The position numbers and the translations under genes are program-made. A stretch of DNA of 64,000 nucleotides, taken from the NCBI GenBank assembly GCA_024516035.1, contig CM044957.1, forward strand, positions 20,154,676 to 20,218,675, in the 5' to 3' direction. The notes beneath the pieces were generated by a model. The model ran no database searches. It was not told the DNA's origin and was given only the letters and a program-made list of their open reading frames with translations. The stretch is from Bactericera cockerelli (lineage: Eukaryota; Arthropoda; Insecta; Hemiptera; Triozidae). Below, in pieces: positions 35,867 to 45,984 of this stretch (its first letter is position 1; every line of letters starts with the position of its first letter).

Positions 35867-36330
35867 TAGGGTCAAGGGGGGTATTTACGAACAGGGGGTA
35901 ATTACGAACAGTGGTCATTGTACCTAAACAGGATAAGATATTTCGAATCTGGTGGTTGAATACTATTATTTTGAATTGTTTTTACAGGTTGAACACGAGT
36001 TTTCGATAGTATTTATTTTCAGTTGTAGTTAGTAAGCTAGTGAAAATAGATCTATCAAAAAGTTTGATTTTTGAAGTTTTTGATTTTTTTAAAACAATTT
36101 TTTAGGTAAGTGTTACTTGAATTTTTATCATTATTTTACTTTTAATTATTGATAGGCATGTTTTTGGTTATTATTTTACAAAAATAATTGTTTTAACCAT
36201 TTTTTAAGTTATAGTTTTTGAGTGTTCTTAATTACCCCCGCATTTTTTTGCTATGGGGTAATTACGAACGCATATTTTGGGTGTTTGTTTTACCCTATAA
36301 CTTTTTTTTGTATTTATCAAAACACTCAGA

Positions 36331-36760
36331 ATGCCCCGGAACTACAAGATGAAGAAACCACCTCCTTTGTATACAGAAGCACAAATGATATCTGCTATCG
36401 TAGATGTTTTTAATGGCAACCTGATGGCTGTCAAAAGAGCAACGGCAGTGTTTTGAGATTCCGCAAACCAAAGTAGAATTTTCCAAACGTAAGGCTCAAA
36501 ATCCTGAAATACTGGGAGGTTGTAAGAAGTACCAAGATATTAGTACCCTAATGTATTGGACCCAATGAAGGTATTTGTGTACTTGGAACATAGAAAAAGA
36601 AAGGAAGAAAAATGAAAGTGTAGAAAACGAAAAGAAATATAAGGGGAACAGTTTCAAGAAAGAAGAAAAAAATGAAGGTAGAAGAAGACAAATCTGAGAT
36701 TGACAATGACCTAGAAACTATTGATAAGACCAAAATCTGTAAAAAAAAATTAAAAAAATA
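36331..36760 (+). pseudogene. pogo-like transposase remnant
   Basis: The frame opens MPRNYKMKKPPPLYTEAQMI and continues with SAIVDVFNGNLMAVKRATAV. This resembles the N-terminal helix-turn-helix start of pogo/Tigger-type transposases, which often begin MPRxYxRK and recognise the transposon ends. A one-base shift follows at about 36450 (TTTTGAGATTCC), after which the second helix continues in another frame. A Lys/Glu-rich segment at 36600-36770 could be the C-terminal tail. The DDE catalytic core is absent, so this cannot be active. It lies inside matching terminal repeats, which supports the assignment. Confidence 0.65.
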
Positions 36761-36821
36761 TATAAAACACCTTTCAAAAGCTCTTATAATTAACTATTAC
36801 TATTATTATGCTTTTATTACC

Positions 36822-37160
36822 AGCCTCCGTGGCGTAACGGTTGTGACTACTGCCCGTAGTCCAGAGATCCTTGGTTCGATTCCCGGTTGGAGCAGACTTT
36901 TCGCACAGAAAATTCTGTCCCCTCCGAACATGTGAGACTGGCGATTCCGGCCCCACCCAGGCTGGGTGAGGTTAATGTGGGTAGCTGGTACGATTCCCAG
37001 CGAATGGAGGGTGAAACCCCCGTCCTGTCTACCTCAAGTCAGGATGTTAAAACCAAATAGAATCAATGGACATGAAAGGAGCCTAGACATCGGATCTGGG
37101 CGTCCATATAATCCTCTCACCACCGTGATTTAGGTATCTATACCTATCTCACGGACACGA
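36822..37160 (+). mobile_element. tRNA-headed SINE (shared-body type)
   Basis: The head GCCTCCGTGGCGTAACGGTT contains an A box (TGGCGTAACGG), with a perfect B box (GGTTCGATTCC) at about 36871. The body from 36947 (CCGGCCCCACCCAGGCTGGG through GAATGGAGGGTGAAACCCCC) is the same module found behind the 5S-like heads at 41480 and 60225. It is nested inside the pogo remnant. Confidence 0.85.
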
Positions 37161-37739
37161 AATTATTATTATTACTATTATTTGCAAGATAGAGATACCC
37201 TATTTGATAAGAGCTGACTACCTTCGTGGTTAGGATTCAAACCACTATCCTGTGTGTCCATAAACTTTGCATATTGTCATACAGGTGGCTAAAGACACAA
37301 AGTACAATTTTGGTGTATTATTTGTACATAAAAAGCACATATTGCCATTGAAAAGTTCGTTTTTAATATTGTATAATGTGTTCGCATTTACCCCCGTCAG
37401 GCGGGGGTAAATGCGAACAGGCGGGGGTAAATAAGAACACCACTAAACAGATACTACAGTATGCACAAAACTATTTATAATGCACCATTAGAATGCTAAA
37501 TAAGTCTATATACCAAAAAAATCACAAGACATGGATTTTACAAAAGCAACTCAGGGTTACAGATATGTTTATAAAATGTAGCTCAAAATCGTTCGTAATT
37601 ACCCCCCTTGACCCTAATATGTGCCAATTGTGCCATGGGAAAATAAAACGATAATAGTTTTTGGACTCTCAAAAGTCGCCAGTAGGTATTTAAACCGTAC
37701 AAAAAGGCTAAACCAGGGCTTTTTCAACTCGAGAAATCG

Positions 37740-38375
37740 ATTGCTGCTACATTTTCTGGACGAATCATGGCCTCAGGATACAATAATAATGGTTTTCGGC
37801 CATTGGTCCGTGCGTTTGTCTGTGTGTGAACATGATATTTCGAGAAAGGTAAGAGCTAGAGACTTGAAATTTGGTATAAAAGTTTATTTTTTATATTATT
37901 ATTATTACAGACTGGTTGGAGTTCCACAAGAGAAGCACCAATTATCACACCGACCTCTATTTAGATCTATTGTGACCAAAATTTTATATAATGCGCGAAC
38001 CTCGAAACTTTTGCTTGAAATCGGCCGCAGTCTACGGCCGCAGGGCCGTAAAAATCGTCGGCAAGGGCCGCATCATTGAACTGGTTGAAAATACAAAAAA
38101 CTTTTTCTTTGAATGAAAAAATAATATGGGTTTACTCTGATCATTTTTTCGATATCTTAAACTTTTTGGAAGCAGGCCCCAATTTACCAGTATTTTTGAG
38201 GGTCCCGCTTAGACTAACTTTTTTTTATTATGTATCTAAGATGGAATTTGTGACACCAAATCCAATGATTTTGTGGTGCTGATTACGAATTTGACATTGA
38301 TTTTTAGCTAATTGTTACCGTTGAGTCACCAGTGGTGGTGATAAGGAAAGTTGTGTGGTGTCACACTAGTTTATT
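37740..38375 (+). mobile_element. Family B element
   Basis: It runs from TTTTCTGGACGAATCATGGC through GGTTTTCGGCCATTGGTCCG, AACTTTTGCTTGAAATCGGC and ACCGTTGAGTCACCAGTGGT to GTGTGGTGTCACACTAG. The start hairpin is missing. A short insertion near 37900-37970 (GGAGTTCCACAAGAGAAGCA) is not in other copies. Confidence 0.8.
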
Positions 38376-39250
38376 TTTTTAAAGAAAGGTTATTGGATAA
38401 ATTCAACTAATCGAAATTTATATTTAAAAAGTAATAGCCACGGCAATTATTTTGAAATCTCTTTACGGGTCGTTAAGAAACTGCGGTTCCCAGTTTTGGC
38501 GTCCCTCAATAATTATACACTATCAAAAATGATTAGTCTTACCTTTCGCGACAATGCTCTTCATCCTGAACCATGTGCTCCAGCATCTGAATCTTTAACA
38601 TGTTGTCAATTAATTTGGCACGGGGTGAACTACATGAAATATTCCATAATCCATATCCATCGGAACAACACTGATTCAACTTTAACACAACACTTTTTTT
38701 ATTATAAGAAATATTTACTTGACAGTATAATTAAATTCACAGTATTTCAGGCCTTGATCTGAATAAAATGTATTGAGATTATTTAGATACGTATCATTAA
38801 ATTTAGATTCTTTCACTTTTTAACTTTGGGTAATTTAGAGTATTTTGACTATAAAATCTCTATATCTATGTGTGTATAATTGTATATCTATCCAAATTAT
38901 ATCTAAAAAATTATATCCAAATTATCTCAGATAATGCTGTTGCAATATTATTCATTTAGATGCTTTAGTAAAGCTGTTTACGAAGGATGAACTATTAAGA
39001 AAAACACCGAATACAATTTTTTTTATATATAAAAAAAGATGAGTGTTTCACAGTCATTTTTATTTCGTAGCCATGAAATAGGATCTACTGTAGACGCTTG
39101 TGGTCTATGTTGTAGCTTGCGCATACCGTAGCATGCCTCCCCTCTGATGGGCGAGAAGTGACACAATACTTCCCGTTTAGGTGCGGGGTAAACACGAGCG
39201 CACCGGAAGGTATCCCTTACAAACAATTGTAACCAAATTAAAAATACAAA
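38376..39250. other. No recognised gene
   Basis: AT-rich. An 88-codon open frame (38496-38762) shows no motif I can support. Confidence 0.4.
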
Positions 39251-39257
39251 TTTTTGT

Positions 39258-39332
39258 CGGTGCAGGAGATCGAACCCGGGACCTTCAGCATGACAAGCGA
39301 GTGCTTAACCACTGAGCTAATGGCGCGCTCAT
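39258..39332 (-). repeat. tRNA-like pseudogene or SINE head
   Basis: The minus strand reads GCGCGCCATTAGCTCAGTGG with an A box (TAGCTCAGTGG), an anticodon-loop-like CTTGTCATG, and GGTTCGATCTC, one base off a B box. The two ends do not pair as an acceptor stem, so a working tRNA is unlikely. No second copy is in the window. Confidence 0.6.
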
Positions 39333-40485
39333 TAGTGTCGGTTCTTTTTCTTACTGATTTCTTACCTCAGATAATGCAAAAAAACAAGACTGAGCACCAA
39401 AAACCTCAAGGCATAAGCTCATAGTAACAAGGAATCAAACAAACTATAATGGAAAAGGATTCTTTGATAGTGAAGAAAATGAGAACAGTGATAGCGAAAG
39501 TGAAATGTGGAAGCGAACTACTTATTTCACAACATACAAGAATCAAAAATAATATGTCAAATAAAATACGAAAATGAGATAGGTATCCAAATTCAAAGAA
39601 TTGGATGATTGGTCTGTCATAATGTTCTGTACATCGTACAACATAGATGAAAAATTAGCACGCGAGCAACTCTGAACAAGTCACAACACTCTCCAATACC
39701 GAACATTCCGATCCACTTCTGAAATATGTGACAGGAAACAATAGAGATACACCTACCAGTGAAATCACACGAGAGAATAAACCTGACCTGATGTGCCTGT
39801 GACGAGGAATACGCGTACATACAGTATTCATACCACACTCATGCTGAAGTAATGGACTGAGAAGTTATAAGTTGAGGTTCGCACTATCGATAGTTTTTAG
39901 TGCCAAAACACTTTGTAGGGTCTAAATGTCTAAATTGATGTTTTTCGGTCTGTCTATGAACAAAAAATCTCAAGAAAGATGTGAGCTCGAAACTTGATAT
40001 TGTACATAGCATGTGCGTAGCCTTATAATGGCATCCTTTCAACCTAGCCTACCTTTGCTGGTGTTTGGCGGTTATTGCTGAACGGTGCGAGATGGTGAAA
40101 TATTTTTGGAACATGGTTTACCAATAATTAAAAATATTTTTATTTTTTATGGGCCCGTCCCTAATGTACCGGTATTTTGCGTGGGTCAACCTTCAAGATA
40201 TCTTGAAAACAGGGTCGGAGACTTGGACTGCACACGGGTTTTAGCATTTTTCACATTACATGTAACTAAATCCGGCCCTGTTCTTATTCTAGACTGAAGA
40301 ATAATACTCATAGCATAATTTTACCACATATTATAATCGAAAACGGATAATTTTTACATTAAAAAAATGTACCTCCCGACATAAATTTTACCCCTGGTAA
40401 GATTTATGGTATAAAAAAGGTTTGAAAATTTAAATATTTCAAATGGCAAAACATTTGTGTCAATCAATATTATCTCCGACCCTGT
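39333..40485. other. No recognised gene
   Basis: AT-rich low-copy sequence. Around 39950-40030 it has weak resemblance to family B (TCTCAAGAAAGATGTGAGCT) but is not firm enough to call. Confidence 0.35.
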
Positions 40486-40489
40486 TTTC

Positions 40490-40715
40490 TTCAAAAACTC
40501 AAACTTGTCTTATCATACTTTTAATGACTGATCAAAAATGTAAAACTAACAAGGTGGTTCCATTTAAGACTCCAATGTTGACCCCCCTGGGGCCACCCCT
40601 GGTAATGATAAAAAAAAATTGATATAATTGAACACATATTTGAGCATTTCTCAAAATTTAAATCGGTTCTCCAGATATTTCGAGTGGCTCTTTGTTTTTG
40701 CGGACCCTGTATGTG
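40490..40715 (-). repeat. Family H copy
   Basis: Inverted match to 50306-50580: TTGACCCCCCTGGGGCCACC, CCCTGGTAATGATAAAAA, and the end AGTGGCTCTTTGTTTTTGCG then GACCCTGTA. It ends in the ACCCTGTA word usual for mariner-like ends. Confidence 0.6.
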
Positions 40716-40724
40716 TACAATATT

Positions 40725-40915
40725 TTTTTGTTTCTAACCGACAGACAAACACAAAACCAAAGTTGCTCAGGAGGTACTTCCAACACAATACTTCCAATTT
40801 CTAATATCAGAAATTCACCGGAAGTAAAATAAAATCGGAGCAAAAAGTATTTTTTTTTTTTAATTACAAAAACGAACACAATACTTCCGATTTCTAATAT
40901 TTCTCGGAAGTGAAA
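40725..40915 (-). repeat. Two family A start fragments in tandem
   Basis: Two inverted A starts (AATACTTCCAATTTCTAATA at 40788 and AATACTTCCGATTTCTAATA at 40881) follow each other about 90 bp apart. Only the first also keeps the ACCGACAGACAAACACAAAA block upstream. Confidence 0.65.
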
Positions 40916-41374
40916 AAGATACTACAGAGGTTCCTTCAAGTGACACTTTATGTCGCACCCTTATTTTCCAGTCAAGAGCCGCAGAATGTTAGAACATGCT
41001 TAAGCATAAGTAACAACATGTGAGGTGTTCACCAGAACCAATTTATTCCTGGTCATGTCGACATGAGCCTGATAAGACTGAGGAGTAGTAGCCACATTGC
41101 GAGGACACGAGATTTTCATCTTGTCGTGGGGTCGAATCCTAGCTTGTCTATAGTTATTTTGGGAATTACAATGCCAACAATCACAACATAGAAACAAGAA
41201 ACTTGCGTTGAATAAACCAATTTAAACCAAAATAAAAGATACAGCTACATACAAATTTTTATCGCTCTACGACATACCGCTTCATCGTGGCACACACACA
41301 CACACACAAACACGCACACGAATGTACCATTTGATTAAAATTACTTTCCTTGAAATCAAGTCAGTCTAATTTGT

Positions 41375-41458
41375 CCATAAATGTTATCAGCTCAATTTGC
41401 AACAAAAAAACCGACCGAAAACAATACTTTCTATACCTTATAGATAATAGAAAGTAAA
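41375..41458 (-). repeat. Family C end
   Basis: ATGTTATCAGCTCAATTTGC, ACCGACCGAAAACAATAC and TTTCTATACCTTATAGATAA then TAGAAAGTA. The last part is a stem-loop. It matches 30955-31057. Confidence 0.7.
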
Positions 41459-41479
41459 AAGAAAAACAAACATACAAAC

Positions 41480-41726
41480 GCCAGCGTCGATGGCATGTTG
41501 AATACACCGGTTCCCTTCAGAACACCGAAGTTAAGCGACATCCAGCGAGGTTAAGACTTGGATGGGTGACCATTCAAATTCTAATTCTCGTGACGCTGGC
41601 TTTTCCCGGCCCCACTCAGGCTGGGTGAGGTCAATGTGAGTAGCAGGTTTGTGAGTTTCCTGCGAATGGAGGGTAAAACCCCCGTCGTGATATGACCATG
41701 GCAGTTGAAAGCGACGTTAAACCCCA

Positions 41727-41766
<40 letters not shown>
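41480..41766 (+). mobile_element. 5S rRNA-derived SINE, full length with target duplication
   Basis: The first 121 bp form a complete 5S-like head: GCCAGCGTC at the start pairs with GACGCTGGC at 41592-41600, GAAGTTAAGCGACATC marks the internal A box, and ACTTGGATGGGTGACC the C box of the pol III promoter. An 80-bp body shared with the tRNA-headed SINE, then GACGTTAAACCCC and a poly(A) tail of about 40 follow. Flanks AAACATACAAAC (41468-41479 and 41767-41778) are a target duplication. This is the SINE3 layout: 5S head, body, LINE-like tail. Confidence 0.92.
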
Positions 41767-41770
<4 letters not shown>

Positions 41771-41778
41771 ATACAAAC

Positions 41779-42865
41779 AAACCAACATTCGAAAAAAGAT
41801 AACTAAAGCGCCTTCCATGGGTTAACGCCTGTTTCGGGTTTGAAAACTATGTTCTCCTGGTACAGACCCTACTTGGGCTGGGTGAGGTTCATGTGTATAG
41901 TTGGGTGGTTTTATAGAAAATTAAGACTAACTAATTATTGTTTTAAATTTTATCAGAAATTTGGTAAACGGTAGAATTAAAAATGCCAATGGTTTTTGTC
42001 TATGCCCTATTAATTTTTTTAAATAGCTGAAAATAAATTGAAACACAATAGATAGGTAATTAAGTACTGAAAAAAAGTTTTTTTCTAACTTATGAAATTG
42101 TTCTTGAATTTACAAAATGCATTACATATTATTTGTTGATTTTTTGTCGAATTGGCTTAGGCTTAGGTCCTTGGTCACTTCAAACCGTAAGACATTTTAT
42201 TAACGTTTGATATTTAATTTGTATCTATAAATTAATTAATTTAAAAAACTACCTAGATATATATTAAAATAAAAATTTGAAACATAATGAATCAAAATTG
42301 AACTAACATTCATTGAAATAAATTTTATATTTAAAAAAACAACAATATAAGTCGAGTAAATTAAATGCAAAACCAAACTGTGTAACGAATTCACAAAATT
42401 AATAAACAAAAACTTAACAATAAGTGGAGGAAAAATAACTTGCACATTTTTAAAAGAAGTAAAAATCACAAGAAAATATTTCCAGATAACAGTGAAATTT
42501 TTAGATCTCCAAATACTCGGAGTCCCGGACATGAGTCGAAATACATACGTCAATATTGAGATTATGTTTTGAACTAACTAAACGCAACTAGGTAACCAAC
42601 TTACTAATGGTGAAGTTTGATTAGATGGATGATAATATTGATAAAGCAGATTAGGATAATCACATACATGATATATTATAACGTTTACTGTAGCATAGGT
42701 ATAACATATAGGTAGTTTGGGTCTACTAACCAAGTTAGTAATCTCACTAAGTGACGAAGTGACCAAAAGTTTTGGGGAGATTAAAACTGACTCATTGATA
42801 CGTATGTTTTATCTACAGATTGTGAGTTCTTCTTTTCAAAAATAGATGTAAACTACATTAATTTA
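41779..42865. other. No recognised gene
   Basis: A weak fragment of the SINE body (GGGCTGGGTGAGGTTCATGT) occurs at about 41876. The rest is AT-rich and unassigned. Confidence 0.4.
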
Positions 42866-42958
42866 TACAAGTGATTTAGTATAAAATCTCAAAATTGGCA
42901 CGTGTATACAATGTGAAACAATCACGAGGAAGTATTGTGTCCATAATTGGCAGTGTTT
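42866..42958 (+). repeat. Family A 3'-end fragment
   Basis: TACAAGTGATTTAGTATAAA, then CAATCACGAGGAAGTATTGT and GTCCATAATTGGCAGTGT. Its 3' boundary equals that of other copies. Confidence 0.8.
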
Positions 42959-43744
42959 TTTGTGTGGATATCTTCAAGTTAACGCCAAAGTCCGCCAGCC
43001 GCCAATCGGGATTCCGCCTCTGGCGGCTCCACCAATTACTTTTTTTGAAAAAAATCTCTTTGGGTTTGGGGGTTTTATATATAGTTTATGGGGGTTCAAC
43101 TCTCATACATTTTTGACAAACATGGATTTTGGCGGTTTTCTTGAATTTTGGGGTTTATGGCTAAACAGTTGAAGATAACAAAAAATGTAAAAATGTGAAG
43201 CAGTGAGCAGTGGCAGAATCATAGGCAATCAAAATAATACAAGATATTGTATACAGGGAGCGGCATAAGCCCGGCAAAGGCTGAATATCTTTCGATTGGC
43301 TTTAGGTACAGAAATGGAACTTAGCATGCTCAAATGGTTTGTAAAAAACTACCTAGTGGGAATCTTTAATTTTCAGGGGTGGACCCAATATCGTCCAAGA
43401 TTAAATCTTCTATAAATTCCTCAGCACTGTAATATTGTCTGCCATGAACAAGACTGGGACGTATTTAGAATCTCCTCGACCGATGATTTCGTCTTGATGT
43501 TGTGGCTTCAATAATTTATTACAGCAGCAGCAGTTCGCAGAATGCCTTCCTCACTCATTATTAATAATAAATAGTTATTAAAATACATAAAATAAAATAT
43601 AAAGAATTTTTTTTTTACGTAGAAATGATCAATGCACCACATTGACCACACACCAACTTGAGTAAACTACAATGTTAGTCACCAACAAAAAAAGTCTGCC
43701 TTGAAAATTCCAGTGGGGACGGTGCGGTGTGTTCAACAGGTAAT
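42959..43744. other. No recognised gene
   Basis: A TACAGGGAGCGGCATAAGCC word at 43252 resembles a DNA-transposon end, but no partner was found. Confidence 0.35.
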
Positions 43745-44065
43745 AGAAAGTAAAAGTGAGAGCTCAGAGAAGAACGAAAAAGAATCGAGGTGAAAATATG
43801 AGAAGAATCGAGAGGAATGAGGGAAGAAATTCAAGAAATGCAATAATCTTGACGATAGGAACTTGAGATGCGTTGATAGGAAGGAGAAAATGAAGAAACG
43901 TGAAACTTAAGAAGAAGAAGAATGGAGGATCGAAGGTTTTATAATAAGAGGTGATTGATGAAGAAGGAAAAATAGTAAAAGGACGAGAAGAGAGGAATAT
44001 GGGAAGAGATATTACTTAAAAGAAAGACATAAGAAGAGAATAAGAAAAGTAATGAAGATGTAAGT
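43745..44065. repeat. Purine-rich tract
   Basis: About 320 bp of A/G-rich sequence with degenerate GAGAAGAATCGAGAGGAATG-type words. It follows a TAATAGAAAGTAAAAGTGAG block that resembles the end of family C. Confidence 0.7.
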
Positions 44066-44077
44066 AGAATAAAAATA

Positions 44078-44610
44078 CACTGCCAATTATGAACACAATT
44101 CTTCCTCGTGATTGGTTCACATTGTATACACTTGTACATTTGGCAATTTTGAGGTTTTATACTAAATCACTTGTATCTTAACCAATTCTCTTCAAATTTG
44201 TGTTTATATGGTAGTACACCGTTTTTCTGCATTCTATGTTCTACAAAAAAATTGTATTGGCAAGTTGAAGACCTTATTTTTTCTTAAATTTCGGATTTTT
44301 TTAATTATCAGAGCTCAATCATAGTTTCCGTAAAAAATATTACAAATAAACTATGTAAATCGCCAATACACATGTTTATACAAACTTACAAGATCGGGTG
44401 CATCGAGGTTAGTAAGAAGTTAGAAGTAGGGCACACGGTCTTTATCTCCAAGAACAAATATTGGACCATCTACTATACGTTTTCTATATGTGTACAAAAT
44501 TTTGTTGAAATCCGTGCAGTAATTTCTGAAATATATATAACAGACCAACAGGAGGTTATAAAACGTTCAGCTATATGAACAAAAAAAAACCGGAACAAAA
44601 GAATATTTTT
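44078..44610 (-). mobile_element. Family A element
   Basis: Inverted copy from ACACTGCCAATTATGAACAC to AGGAGGTTATAAAACGTTCA. The start hairpin is lost. A small insertion (ACTTGTACATTTGGC) lies near its 3' end. Confidence 0.8.
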
Positions 44611-45520
44611 TATTTTTCAAGAAAATAATGAAGAAATAATACGTACTGTGCTGAAAAGAATGACTGGAAGATAGATGAGTTGGAAAGGAAGATAATTATA
44701 TTTATCAATACCTATAGTATTAATGTATTTTGTCTTTCAAACAACTTGTGATGAGGACACAACTAACAAACTTCAAGTACTGGAATAACAAAACACAAAT
44801 TCTATAATGACACCAGACACCCTGTTTGTCAGTAAATGCCTCACACGGAAGAAAGAAATTGAAAGGTTTCTTTCACAAGAAAGAGGTAGAAAAAAGAATA
44901 GAAGAAAAAAGGGAAAAATGTAATGATGACGTAGAACGTCTACCAGAGACATAATAAGTGAGGAATAGGAAAAACATTATAAGAAAATAGGAAAAGCAAG
45001 AATTGGATGAAAAACTGAATAGAGAACTAAATGAAGAAGAAAGATGATACGAATGGAAGAGAAGAAGGACGAGAGGAAACAAAGGCAGCAGAAAGGGTAG
45101 GACTATTCTTCCTATCAAAACCGTCTTCATGAAGAAGATAAATGGAGTTCCTAAATAATTGAGTATCCACTTTCCTGGTTGAGTAAATAGAGTCCGTAAA
45201 CAAGAGCGGCTTGATTAGACAATTTGCCCTGAGGGATTTTGTCTAGCAGTTTTCAATTTGCAATGTTTTCTTCTTCCTGCTTAATCGACGGATGGGTTGT
45301 TTATCTGTTCAGCATAGAAATTTTAAGCTTTAATCGAAGAGATTGTTTCATCGAGGCCTGGATTGAATTTATTATGTACTACCTACCTATTCTTTTATCA
45401 ACCAGATGATTAAGATCAATTTCTTTGTTTTCATCTAGAAATATATTGTCATTAAGTTTTTAAATAACTTAAAACCCCTCATTAGTTTTCATAAGAACAA
45501 ATTACATCCGTTTTGATTGA
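44611..45520. other. No recognised gene; purine tract at 44875-45115
   Basis: Apart from the purine-rich stretch (AAGAGGTAGAAAAAAGAATA-type words), nothing is recognised. Confidence 0.4.
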
Positions 45521-45524
45521 ACAA

Positions 45525-45622
45525 ACTTCATGCACTGGGTGTGGGATTCGAACCAACGGATTCCTAAGCTACCTGTATTACCAGACAAGCGCGTTAACCA
45601 CTTGACTACCAGTACACTGAGT
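45525..45622 (-). mobile_element. tRNA-derived SINE head
   Basis: The minus strand reads GTGTACTGGTAGTCAAGTGG then GGTTCGAATCCCACACCCAG and TGCATGAAG. A-box-like TAGTCAAGTGG and a perfect B box are present, as in the SINE at 33950. The tail is not the same, so it may be truncated or a subfamily. Confidence 0.7.
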
Positions 45623-45984
45623 AAACATAGAGAGAAGTGAAGTTTGGGATGACACCTAGTAAGGAGAAAGAAAGATATCATAAGGAATAAATGCACACAG
45701 GAGTGCATATAAATAGAGAGAGAGAGAGAGGTGTTCTCAATAGAGAGTGTATACAAGGCACAAGTTGAATGACTTACATACATAGGTACAGCTCCTAATT
45801 TATAATTCAATTTTTTTTTTTTTTTTTTTCGTATATAGGGGTTACAAATAAAAAATCAAATTTTCACATAATCAAATCAGGTAAATGTTTTTTATTTATT
45901 TTTACCTTTGCAAACAAAGATGAGCCAGAAAATGCTATACTTAAATTTGACTTCGTAATATCTTCGTTTAAATATTGATTAGAA

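Larger units (their letters stand above)
35869..37614. mobile_element. pogo/Tc1-like DNA transposon remnant with TA target duplication
   Basis: The left end GGGTCAAGGGGGGTATTTAC and the inverted right end (37612-37614 leftward) match over about 25 bp and are flanked by TA. Additional copies of GGGGGTAATTACGAAC-type words lie inside both ends (35888-35910, 36250, 37380-37430). The interior holds a broken transposase start (36330-36560), an acidic/basic tail-like stretch (36600-36770) and a nested SINE (36822-37160). The length without the SINE is about 1.4 kb, so much of the transposase gene is gone. Confidence 0.75.

Noticed and set aside
39258..39332. A functional tRNA gene (Asp-like anticodon loop)
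   Set aside because: The two ends cannot form an acceptor stem and the B box has a mismatch. The tRNA-like heads at 3170, 14160, 33950 and 45525 were rejected as genes because they have SINE tails or broken anticodon arms.
41480..41600. A 5S rRNA gene
   Set aside because: It is followed by the SINE body and poly(A), is flanked by a target duplication, and has an altered 3' half, so it is a SINE head. The same applies to 60225-60345.
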